Source: an uncultured Helcococcus sp.
GTDB taxonomy: Bacteria > Bacillota > Clostridia > Tissierellales > Peptoniphilaceae
Direction of reading: 5' to 3'
Assembly: GCA_937926545.1 (NCBI GenBank)
Contig: CALAZW010000059.1
Coordinates: 1 to 23,897 of the forward strand
Length of the DNA: 23,897 bases
Below the pieces are notes generated by a model. The model did not search any database. It was not told the origin of the DNA and saw only the letters and a list, made by a program, of their open reading frames with translations. The translations under genes were made by a program, and so were the position numbers. Below are positions 16,388 to 22,250 of this stretch, piece after piece. Each line of letters begins with the position of its first letter. The stretch's first letter is position 1.

Positions 16388-16414
16388 GACATATTTTAAA
16401 TAAGATGTTATTCT
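16386..16414 (+). promoter_or_regulatory. Promoter of the YdbC-like gene
   Basis: TTGACA (16386-16391), a 17-base spacer and TATTCT (16409-16414) with an extended TGT before the -10. The predicted start is near 16421, just before the AAGGAGGAG ribosome binding site. Confidence 0.75.
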
Positions 16415-16441
16415 CAATTCATTATTATGAAGGAGGAGAAA

Positions 16442-16660
16442 ATGGCAGGTTTAAAATTTGAAATTGTAGAGAATCTAGGCGTTTTTCCAGAAAATGCAAA
16501 GGGCTGGAGAAAGGAATTGAATCTTGTTTCTTGGAATGAGAGGGAGCCTAAGTATGATTTAAGAGAGTGGAATCCTGATCACACTAGAATGAGTAAGGGG
16601 ATTACATTTACGGAAGAAGAGGCAAAAATCTTATTAGAAATCTTAAAAGATGAATTTTAA
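16442..16660 (+). CDS. YdbC-family protein with PC4/transcriptional coactivator p15-like domain
   Basis: A 72-residue protein resembling the YdbC/PC4 family: KFEIVENLGV, KGWRKELNLVSWN, PKYDLREWNPDH and KGITFTEEEAKILLEIL are the beta sheet and C-terminal helix of the single-stranded nucleic-acid-binding fold. Bacterial YdbC proteins bind single-stranded DNA; the cellular role is not settled. The start is ATG 16442 after the strong site AAGGAGGAG (16430-16438). An in-frame ATG at 16427 overlaps that site and is rejected. The gene is monocistronic, with its own promoter and a strong terminator. Confidence 0.9.
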   Translation: MAGLKFEIVENLGVFPENAKGWRKELNLVSWNEREPKYDLREWNPDHTRMSKGITFTEEEAKILLEILKDEF

Positions 16661-16681
16661 GCACTTTTAGTGCTTTTTTTT
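16659..16681 (+). terminator. Terminator after the YdbC-like gene
   Basis: AAGCACT and AGTGCTT form a perfect 7-bp stem with a TTT loop, running into eight T. Confidence 0.9.
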
Positions 16682-16691
16682 ATGCTATAAT
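16681..16691 (+). promoter_or_regulatory. Extended -10 promoter of the metallophosphoesterase gene
   Basis: TATGCTATAAT carries a perfect TATAAT at 16686-16691 with the TGC extension. The -35 region would overlap the preceding terminator hairpin and has no consensus. The string is identical to the one before rlmN. Confidence 0.6.
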
Positions 16692-16719
16692 ATATGGGAT
16701 AAATTATAGGAGAAAATAT

Positions 16720-17406
16720 ATGATATATGCGATTTCTGATCTACATCTGGATGTTACCAAGGAAAAAGATATGAATGTTTTTGGTGATACTTGGATGGAT
16801 TATGAGAAAAAGATTTTTGAAAATTGGAAGTCCTTAGTAAAGGAAGATGACCTGGTTTTAGTTCCAGGAGATATTTCTTGGGCCATGAATTTGGAAGAAG
16901 CTTATGAGGACTTAATAAGAATAGATGAATTACCAGGAAGAAAAATATTGTTGAAGGGAAATCATGATTATTGGTGGCAATCCCTTAATAAGATAAATAA
17001 AGTTGGATTTAAAAGTTTGGAGTTTTTACAAAATAATTCCTTTATCCATGAAAAAACCTTAATTGTTGGTACTAGAGGCTGGGCAGATCCAAGCTCCAGT
17101 GAATTTAAAGAAGCTGACAGGAAGGTTTTCGAAAGGGAATTATTGAGAATGGACCTATCTATAAAGGATAATGAGGAAGAGTTTGAAGATATTATTGCTA
17201 TTATGCACTATCCTCCTTTTACCAGGGAAAAAGAGCCCAATGAATTTGAAGAAATATTTATCGATAATAAGGTTAGTAAGGTGATTTATGGTCATCTACA
17301 TGGTAAGGGATTGGAAAATGTGGTTGAAGGAAGGGTTAATGGAATAGACTATTACTGTGCCTCAGCCGACCACATAGATTTTAGACCAATAATTATTAAG
17401 GAGTAA
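16720..17406 (+). CDS. Calcineurin-like metallophosphoesterase
   Basis: A 228-residue metallophosphoesterase. The dinuclear metal ligands are visible in order: DLH with Asp7 and His9, GD with Asp51, GNHD with Asn81 and His82, His163 in IMHYPPF, and GHLHG with His192 and His194. No signal peptide or membrane helix is present, so it is probably cytoplasmic. The sequence resembles the COG1768 group of predicted phosphohydrolases; the substrate is unknown. It starts with ATG after AGGAGA and is followed after one base by the HD gene, so the two hydrolases form an operon. Confidence 0.92.
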   Translation: MIYAISDLHLDVTKEKDMNVFGDTWMDYEKKIFENWKSLVKEDDLVLVPGDISWAMNLEEAYEDLIRIDELPGRKILLKGNHDYWWQSLNKINKVGFKSLEFLQNNSFIHEKTLIVGTRGWADPSSSEFKEADRKVFERELLRMDLSIKDNEEEFEDIIAIMHYPPFTREKEPNEFEEIFIDNKVSKVIYGHLHGKGLENVVEGRVNGIDYYCASADHIDFRPIIIKE

Positions 17407-17407
17407 G

Positions 17408-17998
17408 ATGAAGGATTTAGTAAAAGATATAGATTTTATAAATGAATTAGAAAACATGAAAAAAACCTTGCGTAAGACCAAGGTAGTGGGAACAGATAGA
17501 TTTGAAAATGATGCAGAACATTCCTGGCATGTGACCATGATGGCCTTGATATTAAATAAGTATAAGGAAATAGATGCAGACTTAAATAGGACTCTTGAGA
17601 TGCTTTTAGTCCATGACATAGTTGAGTTATATGCAGGGGATACCTATGCCTACGATTCTAATGGTTACAAGGACAAGCTTGATAGAGAAAAAAAAGCCAT
17701 GGAAAAAATTAAAGAGCAATTAAGCCAAGAAAATGCTAAGAAAATAGAAGAACTTTGGCTGGAATTTGAAGAAGTAGAAAGCGAGGAGGCTAAGTTTGCC
17801 AATAGCATGGATAGACTACAACCCGTTTTTCTAAATGCCTCTAGAGAAGATGGTGGAACTTGGAAGGAACACGGGATTAAAAAGTCCCAGGTGGTTGCCA
17901 GATTGGAAGCAGTAAAAGACTTTAATGTTGATTTATATTCCTATTCTATGGGCTTATTAGATGAGTCAGTAGATAAGGGATACCTAATAAATGGCTAA
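17408..17998 (+). CDS. HD-domain hydrolase (YfbR/HD_3 type)
   Basis: A 196-residue HD-superfamily phosphohydrolase. The metal ligands are His38 in AEHSWHV, His69-Asp70 in LLVHDIVELYAGD, and Asp135 in NSMDRLQP. This pattern matches the COG1896/HD_3 group, whose E. coli member YfbR is a 5'-deoxynucleotidase; the substrate here is only inferred. AAGGAG at the end of the metallophosphoesterase gene serves as ribosome binding site. No terminator is seen between its stop and the greA promoter five bases later. Confidence 0.9.
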   Translation: MKDLVKDIDFINELENMKKTLRKTKVVGTDRFENDAEHSWHVTMMALILNKYKEIDADLNRTLEMLLVHDIVELYAGDTYAYDSNGYKDKLDREKKAMEKIKEQLSQENAKKIEELWLEFEEVESEEAKFANSMDRLQPVFLNASREDGGTWKEHGIKKSQVVARLEAVKDFNVDLYSYSMGLLDESVDKGYLING

Positions 17999-18001
17999 TA
18001 A

Positions 18002-18030
18002 TTGACATATAAACTTATAATTATTATAAT
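18002..18030 (+). promoter_or_regulatory. Consensus sigma-A promoter of greA-lysS
   Basis: A perfect TTGACA (18002-18007), a 17-base spacer and a perfect TATAAT (18025-18030). This is the strongest promoter in the window. The predicted start is at about 18036-18038, inside the palindrome at 18034-18050. Confidence 0.92.
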
Positions 18031-18033
18031 ACT

Positions 18034-18050
18034 TTAATGATAATCATTAA
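18034..18050. promoter_or_regulatory. Fur-box-like palindrome over the greA transcription start
   Basis: TTAATGATAATCATTAA is a perfect 8-1-8 inverted repeat. It contains AATGATAATCATT, the core of the classical 19-base Fur box. Its TGATAAT-C-ATTAATA portion matches 13 of 15 positions of the 7-1-7 Fur box TGATAATNATTATCA. It covers about -3 to +14 of the predicted transcript. Which regulator binds is unknown. Confidence 0.55.
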
Positions 18051-18064
18051 TAGGAGAGATGTAT

Positions 18065-18538
18065 ATGACTAATGATAAGGTTCTTGTAACCAAAGAAGGT
18101 TATGCTAAATTAAAAAATGAACTTGAATATTTAAAAACTAAAAAAAGAGCTGAAGTTTCAGATAAAATAAGAATAGCTAGAGGATTTGGAGATTTGTCTG
18201 AAAACGCTGAGTACGATGAGGCTAAGGCAGAGCAAGCCAAGGTTGAAACCAGGATTGCGGAATTAGAACTTCAAGTAAAAAACGCGTCAATAATTGAGGA
18301 GTCTAAAGGGAATGGTGGTGTTGCAATAGGTGATACTGTTAAGATTTTAGACCAAAAAAGAAAGAAAGAAATGAAATTTACAATTGTTGGTACTGTTGAG
18401 GCTGACATAACAGAGGGTAAAATTTCAAATGAATCACCAGTTGGAAAGGCTTTAATTGGCGGGAAAAAAGGTCAGGTAGTAGACGTTGCAACCAGGGCTG
18501 GAATTTTAAAATATGAAATTATAGAAATAGTAAAGTAG
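18065..18538 (+). CDS. greA: Transcription elongation factor GreA
   Basis: A 157-residue Gre factor that enters the RNA polymerase secondary channel and stimulates cleavage of backtracked RNA. The N-terminal coiled coil (about 1-75) carries the signature GDLSENAEYDEAKAEQ, with tip acidic residues Asp43 and Glu46. The C-terminal FKBP-like domain ends with SPVGKALIGGKKGQVVDV. The start is ATG 18065, six bases after GGAGAG (18053-18058); an in-frame ATG at 18059 directly abuts that site. lysS follows after eight bases, so greA-lysS form an operon, an arrangement known from other Firmicutes. Confidence 0.96.
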   Translation: MTNDKVLVTKEGYAKLKNELEYLKTKKRAEVSDKIRIARGFGDLSENAEYDEAKAEQAKVETRIAELELQVKNASIIEESKGNGGVAIGDTVKILDQKRKKEMKFTIVGTVEADITEGKISNESPVGKALIGGKKGQVVDVATRAGILKYEIIEIVK

Positions 18539-18546
18539 GTGTATGA

Positions 18547-20451
18547 ATGACTCAAGATAATGTAAATGAAATGTTACAAATTAAAAGAGACAAATTAAAG
18601 GAATTAAAAGAAGCAGGCAATGATCCTCATATTATCGAAAAAGTAGATGTTGATACTAAGATAGAGGAAATTCTAAATGACTTTGAATCCTTTGAAGGCA
18701 AGATGGTTAAGGTTGCCGGTAGAATTATGACTAAAAGAGGTCATGGTAAGATAAACTTTATGGACTTACAAGATTCTACAGGTAGAATCCAATTATTTAA
18801 CAAGTTAGACCAAATAGGAGCAGAGGACTATCCTATGGTTAAAAAGTTAGATATGGGGGATATTATTTATGTGGTAGGGGAAATTGTAAAGACAAAAACA
18901 GGTGAAATAACAGTTTTATCTCATCAAGTTACCCTTTTAACTAAATCATTACAAATCTTACCAGAAAAATGGCACGGTTTAAAAGATGTAGATTTAAGAT
19001 ATAGACAAAGATACCTAGATCTTATAGTAAATCCAGAAGTAAAGGATGTATTTAGAAAGAGAAGTCAAATTATTTCAGAAATAAGAAACTTCTTAGATAG
19101 TAGAGGATTCTTAGAAGTAGAAACTCCTATTTTAAATACCATAGCAGGTGGCGCATCAGCAAGACCATTTGTTACCCACCACAATACATTGGACATTGAT
19201 ATGTACTTAAGAATTGCCAATGAATTATACTTAAAAAGACTAATAGTTGGTGGTTTTGACAAGGTTTATGAAATGGGTAGAATGTTTAGAAACGAAGGAA
19301 TGAGCCACAAACATAATCCTGAATACACCGCAATAGAATTATATCAAGCATATGCTGACTATGAAGATATGATGGAAATCACAGAAGAGATGGTTGCCAC
19401 TGTTTGCGAAAAGGTAAATGGTTCAACTAAAATAGATTACCAAGGAACAGACTTAGAATTTAAGGCTCCTTGGAGAAGAATTACCATGGTAGGTGGAATT
19501 AAAGAATACTCAGGAGTTGACTTTAATGAAATAACTACTGATGAAGAAGCTAGAAAAATAGCTAAGGAACACGGTATTGAAGTATCAAAAGATGCTAAGA
19601 GGGGAAATATTATTGAAGAATTCTTTGATAAATACGTTGAAGAAAAATTAATTCAACCAACCTTTGTCTATGAATACCCAGTAGAAATATCACCTTTAGC
19701 TAAGAGAGATCCAGAAAATCCAAGTATGACCCACAGATTTGAAGCCTTTGTTTATGGAGCTGAATTAGGTAATGCCTTTAGTGAGTTAAATGATGCAGAA
19801 GATCAAAGACAAAGATTTGAGTCTCAAATGGCCCTAAGAGAAGATGGGGATGAAGAAGCTCATATGATGGATACAGACTTTGTAAATGCCCTAGAAGTAG
19901 GACTACCTCCAACAGGAGGCCTAGGAATAGGTATAGATAGACTTGTAATGTTCTTAACAAACCAAGTTTCAATCAGGGATGTTTTATTATTCCCAACTAT
20001 GAAGCCACTTGATAAGAAGGAAAACAAGGATGCTGCTCTAGAATTAGACCTAGCAGAAGAAAAAGAAGAAAATATTGATTTTTCAAATGTTGTTGTTGAA
20101 CCATTATTTGAAGATATGGTTGACTTTGATACATTTTCAAAATCAGATTTTAGAGCTGTTAAGGTTAAGGCTTGTGAAGAAGTACCAAAGAGTAAAAAAC
20201 TATTGAAATTTACTCTAGATGATGGATCCGATGAAGATAGGATAATTTTAAGTGGTATTAAGGACTACTATAGACCAGAAGACTTGGTAGGTAAAACCTT
20301 AGTAGCCATAACTAATCTACCACCTAGAAAAATGATGGGTATAGATTCATGTGGAATGATCATATCTGCTATTCACAATGAAAAAGATGAAGAAAAATTA
20401 AATCTTCTTATTTTAAGTAACAGAATACCAGCAGGTGCAAAACTATACTAA
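18547..20451 (+). CDS. lysS: Lysyl-tRNA synthetase (class II) with C-terminal tRNA-binding domain
   Basis: A 634-residue protein; ordinary bacterial class II LysRS is about 490-510 residues. The anticodon-binding OB fold is at about 50-140. Class II motif 1 is at about 173-195, motif 2 at 239-265 with the FRNEGMSHKHNPEYT loop, and motif 3 at 451-470 with GLGIGIDRLVMFL. The synthetase core ends near RDVLLFPTMKP (477-487). An acidic linker (about 488-515) leads to an added tRBD/Trbp111-like OB domain (518-634) with DFRAVKVKACEEVPKSKKL, LSGIKDYY, and LPPRKMMGIDSCGM, like the C-terminal domain of MetRS. The frame is continuous and the terminator follows within 10 bases, so this is a real fusion. 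Start ATG 18547 follows AGGTG. Confidence 0.96.
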   Translation: MTQDNVNEMLQIKRDKLKELKEAGNDPHIIEKVDVDTKIEEILNDFESFEGKMVKVAGRIMTKRGHGKINFMDLQDSTGRIQLFNKLDQIGAEDYPMVKKLDMGDIIYVVGEIVKTKTGEITVLSHQVTLLTKSLQILPEKWHGLKDVDLRYRQRYLDLIVNPEVKDVFRKRSQIISEIRNFLDSRGFLEVETPILNTIAGGASARPFVTHHNTLDIDMYLRIANELYLKRLIVGGFDKVYEMGRMFRNEGMSHKHNPEYTAIELYQAYADYEDMMEITEEMVATVCEKVNGSTKIDYQGTDLEFKAPWRRITMVGGIKEYSGVDFNEITTDEEARKIAKEHGIEVSKDAKRGNIIEEFFDKYVEEKLIQPTFVYEYPVEISPLAKRDPENPSMTHRFEAFVYGAELGNAFSELNDAEDQRQRFESQMALREDGDEEAHMMDTDFVNALEVGLPPTGGLGIGIDRLVMFLTNQVSIRDVLLFPTMKPLDKKENKDAALELDLAEEKEENIDFSNVVVEPLFEDMVDFDTFSKSDFRAVKVKACEEVPKSKKLLKFTLDDGSDEDRIILSGIKDYYRPEDLVGKTLVAITNLPPRKMMGIDSCGMIISAIHNEKDEEKLNLLILSNRIPAGAKLY

Positions 20452-20457
20452 GATATT

Positions 20458-20493
20458 AAGCCCTAAATCGATTTACGATAGGGCTTTTTATTT
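20458..20493 (+). terminator. Terminator of greA-lysS
   Basis: AAGCCCTA and TAGGGCTT form an 8-bp stem, extended inside by TCG/CGA around an ATTTA loop, followed by TTTTTATTT. Confidence 0.9.
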
Positions 20494-20586
20494 GCCCTTT
20501 AAGGTGGGTAAAACCTAAAATTCAAGTCAGATTTTAAGAAAAAATCAAGCTATAAGTTTAAGAAGAGATATTTATTAAAAAAACAC
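20494..20586. other. AT-rich intergenic region without a recognised gene
   Basis: Part of the 315-base gap between lysS and the first tRNA gene. I see no open reading frame with a ribosome binding site, no riboswitch and no stable RNA fold here; only short AT-rich hairpins such as GATTTT/AAAATC. The rest of the gap holds the two promoters described separately. Confidence 0.6.
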
Positions 20587-20615
20587 TTGCTTTTTTTATA
20601 TAAGCATGGTAATAT
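20587..20615 (+). promoter_or_regulatory. Distal promoter (P1) of the tRNA operon
   Basis: TTGCTT (20587-20592), a 17-base spacer and TAATAT (20610-20615) with an extended TGG before the -10. It lies 98 bases upstream of, and shares its layout with, the proximal promoter. Confidence 0.6.
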
Positions 20616-20684
20616 ATTATTTGTTGTTTGAAGAAGCTTTCCTAGATATAAAGTTTGTTACTTAAAAATAATTGTAAAAAAGAG

Positions 20685-20713
20685 TTGACAAACAAAAATA
20701 AAGATGGTATTAT
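20685..20713 (+). promoter_or_regulatory. Proximal promoter (P2) of the tRNA operon
   Basis: A perfect TTGACA (20685-20690), a 17-base spacer and TATTAT (20708-20713) with an extended TGG. The predicted start is near 20720, giving a leader of about 47 bases before the first tRNA. Confidence 0.85.
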
Positions 20714-20766
20714 TATTTATGTCGTTAGGACAAGGAAATGGAAATAAACAAACGATAATATAGTTT

Positions 20767-20843
20767 GGCGGTGTAGCTCAGGTGGCTAGAGCATGCGGTT
20801 CATACCCGCAGTGTCAGCAGTTCAAGTCTGTTCACCGCTACCA
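20767..20843 (+). tRNA. tRNA-Met (anticodon CAT), elongator type
   Basis: A 77-base cloverleaf with encoded CCA. Acceptor GGCGGTG pairs with CACCGCT (first pair G-T), D stem GCTC/GAGC, anticodon stem TGCGG/CCGCA with CAT at 20801-20803, T stem AGCAG/CTGTT with loop TTCAAGT. The lack of three G-C pairs in the anticodon stem excludes the initiator, and the acceptor matches elongator tRNA-Met of Firmicutes rather than tRNA-Ile2. Confidence 0.95.
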
Positions 20844-20845
20844 AT

Positions 20846-20920
20846 GCGGAAGTGGCTCAGTGGTAGAGCATCGCCTTGCCAAGGCGAGGGTCGCGAGTTC
20901 GAATCTCGTCTTCCGCTCCA
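20846..20920 (+). tRNA. tRNA-Gly (anticodon GCC)
   Basis: A 75-base cloverleaf with encoded CCA. Acceptor GCGGAAG/CTTCCGC, discriminator T, D stem GCTC/GAGC, anticodon stem TCGCC/GGCGA with GCC at 20878-20880, T stem GCGAG/CTCGT with loop TTCGAAT. It starts two bases after tRNA-Met, so both come from one precursor. Confidence 0.97.
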
Positions 20921-20940
20921 TTTTTTTATTTAAATATAAT

Positions 20941-21017
20941 GTGCCATTAGCTCAGCTGGATAGAGTGTCTGGCTACGAACCAGAAGGTCGGGGGTTCGAC
21001 TCCTCCATGGCACGCCA
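20941..21017 (+). tRNA. tRNA-Arg (anticodon ACG)
   Basis: A 77-base cloverleaf with encoded CCA. Acceptor GTGCCAT/ATGGCAC, discriminator G, D stem GCTC/GAGT, anticodon stem TCTGG/CCAGA with ACG at 20975-20977, T stem GGGGG/CCTCC with loop TTCGACT. Position 34 A is expected to be edited to inosine to read CGN codons. It is separated from tRNA-Gly by 20 AT-rich bases. Confidence 0.97.
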
Positions 21018-21018
21018 G

Positions 21019-21045
21019 AAAATCAACTTTAAGTTGGTTTTTTTT
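21019..21045 (+). terminator. Terminator of the tRNA operon
   Basis: AAAATCAAC and GTTGGTTTT form a 9-bp stem with one T-G pair and a TTTAA loop; the T tract runs to 21045. It starts two bases after the CCA of tRNA-Arg. Confidence 0.85.
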
Positions 21046-21096
21046 ATTTTAAATGAAGTATACTAAGATTAAGTCGAACAAATATAAAGGATAAAG

Positions 21097-21111
21097 CTAT
21101 CTACTAGATAG
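21097..21111. promoter_or_regulatory. Palindrome upstream of the acylase gene, operator candidate
   Basis: CTATCTACTAGATAG is a perfect 7-1-7 inverted repeat located 28 bases before the ATG. A possible -10 TATACT lies at 21059-21064 without a good -35. The palindrome would lie in the leader, where it could bind a repressor or fold into a small hairpin. Confidence 0.4.
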
Positions 21112-21138
21112 TTGATTACTTATTAAGAGGAGGTAGGT

Positions 21139-22119
21139 ATGTGTACCCATATAACATTAAAAGAAAATAATAATATTATAGCAGCAAGAACCATGGACTT
21201 TTCCTTTCAGTTGGATCCGGAATTTGTATTTACTCCTAGAAAGCATAAACTATCTTTTGAACATTATAGGTCAGATCTAGAAGACCACAAGGCTTTTTTG
21301 GGACTTTCAAAAAACTTGGGTTCCTATAAAATGGCTGATGGGATTAACGAAGATGGACTTTCTTGTGCAGCCTTATATTTTGAAGGCTACGCTTCTTATA
21401 ATAAGGAAGTTATAGATAAGTCTATAAATTTAAGGCCTGATGAGTTTTTACATTGGATCCTAGCCTATAATTCATCCGTAGAAGATCTATTAGCTAAGCT
21501 GGAAGGGATTAACTTAATTGAAGGCGAAATAGCCTTTATAGGAAAGACTCCGCCCCTTCATTGGGTGGTAAGTGATACTAAGGGAAAATCTATTATAATT
21601 GAACCAAGGGATAAAAAATTACTAGTATATGAAAATCAAGTGGGAGTTTTAACAAATAGTCCTGACTATGAGTGGCATATAACTAATTTAAGAAATTATA
21701 TAGGTATTGATATGAATCAGGTCCATGAAAGAAAGATTGGAAATCTACTTTTAGAGCCCTTTGGCCAGGGAAGTGGTACTTTTGGTCTGCCAGGAGACTA
21801 CACACCTCCATCAAGGTTTGTAAGGGCAAGTTTTAACAGGTTGGCAGCCACATATTCTAAAGAAAATGAGGATTTATTATCCACTGCTATCCATGTTTTA
21901 AATACGGTAAGTATACCCAAGGGCAGTGTTGTAACACAAAGAAAAACCATTGATTATACACAATACACTTCTTATATGGATTTAACTAATAAAATTTATT
22001 ATTTTAAGACCTATGATAATCAAAATATATATGCGGAAAAAATGGGGGATTATGACTTGACTTCTTCTGATTTGGTGGTAAAAAAGTTAAGTGGAACTAT
22101 GGATTATTTAAGTTTATAA
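21139..22119 (+). CDS. Choloylglycine hydrolase family protein (penicillin V acylase / bile salt hydrolase type)
   Basis: A 326-residue Ntn hydrolase of PF02275. The N-terminal nucleophile is Cys2 directly after the initiator Met, so activation needs only Met removal. The other active-site residues are visible as Arg17 and Asp20 (ARTMDFS), Asn173 (LTNSPDYEW) and Arg226 (PPSRFVRA). In bile salt hydrolases an Asn lies near position 81; here the equivalent segment is ALYFEGY with Tyr80, which is the residue described for penicillin V acylases. That favours a PVA-like or other amide substrate, but bile salt hydrolysis is not excluded. No signal peptide, so cytoplasmic. ATG 21139 follows AGGAGGT. 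Single gene with its own terminator. Confidence 0.92.
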   Translation: MCTHITLKENNNIIAARTMDFSFQLDPEFVFTPRKHKLSFEHYRSDLEDHKAFLGLSKNLGSYKMADGINEDGLSCAALYFEGYASYNKEVIDKSINLRPDEFLHWILAYNSSVEDLLAKLEGINLIEGEIAFIGKTPPLHWVVSDTKGKSIIIEPRDKKLLVYENQVGVLTNSPDYEWHITNLRNYIGIDMNQVHERKIGNLLLEPFGQGSGTFGLPGDYTPPSRFVRASFNRLAATYSKENEDLLSTAIHVLNTVSIPKGSVVTQRKTIDYTQYTSYMDLTNKIYYFKTYDNQNIYAEKMGDYDLTSSDLVVKKLSGTMDYLSL

Positions 22120-22130
22120 GACTAGATAAG

Positions 22131-22157
22131 ACAGGCTATGAAAATAGCCTGTTTTTT
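22131..22157 (+). terminator. Terminator of the acylase gene
   Basis: ACAGGCTAT and ATAGCCTGT form a perfect 9-bp stem closed by a GAAA (GNRA) tetraloop, followed by six T. Confidence 0.93.
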
Positions 22158-22204
22158 ATTGGATATTTTATTTATATAGACATAGATTAGACTAGTATTT
22201 AAAC

Positions 22205-22233
22205 TTGACAAGCATCTAATATTAGATTAATAT
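22205..22233 (+). promoter_or_regulatory. Promoter of the arsR-like-ABC operon
   Basis: A perfect TTGACA (22205-22210), a 17-base spacer and TAATAT (22228-22233). The predicted start is near 22240, just ahead of the ribosome binding site. The spacer is almost filled by a 14-base palindrome. Confidence 0.85.
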
Positions 22234-22237
22234 CTAA
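22214..22237. promoter_or_regulatory. Probable autoregulatory operator of the ArsR-type regulator
   Basis: Three half-sites occur in alternating orientation: ATCTAA (22214-22219), TTAGAT (22222-22227) and ATCTAA (22232-22237). The first two form the perfect palindrome ATCTAATATTAGAT inside the promoter spacer; the second and third form TTAGAT-TAAT-ATCTAA across the -10. Binding would block RNA polymerase. Confidence 0.6.
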
Positions 22238-22250
22238 GAAGAGGTGGAGT

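Noticed and set aside
17999..18064. A T-box or other riboswitch controlling greA-lysS
   Set aside because: The leader from the predicted start to the greA ATG is only about 28 bases, too short for any known riboswitch.
20921..20927. Seven T after tRNA-Gly as a possible terminator
   Set aside because: No independent hairpin precedes it other than the tRNA itself, and tRNA-Arg follows without a promoter of its own.
20935..20940. TATAAT directly before tRNA-Arg
   Set aside because: Transcription would start inside the tRNA; it is part of the AT-rich spacer of the polycistronic precursor.
20782..21066. A 94-codon plus-strand open frame across the three tRNA genes
   Set aside because: It is explained fully by tRNA structure, has no ribosome binding site and covers the terminator.
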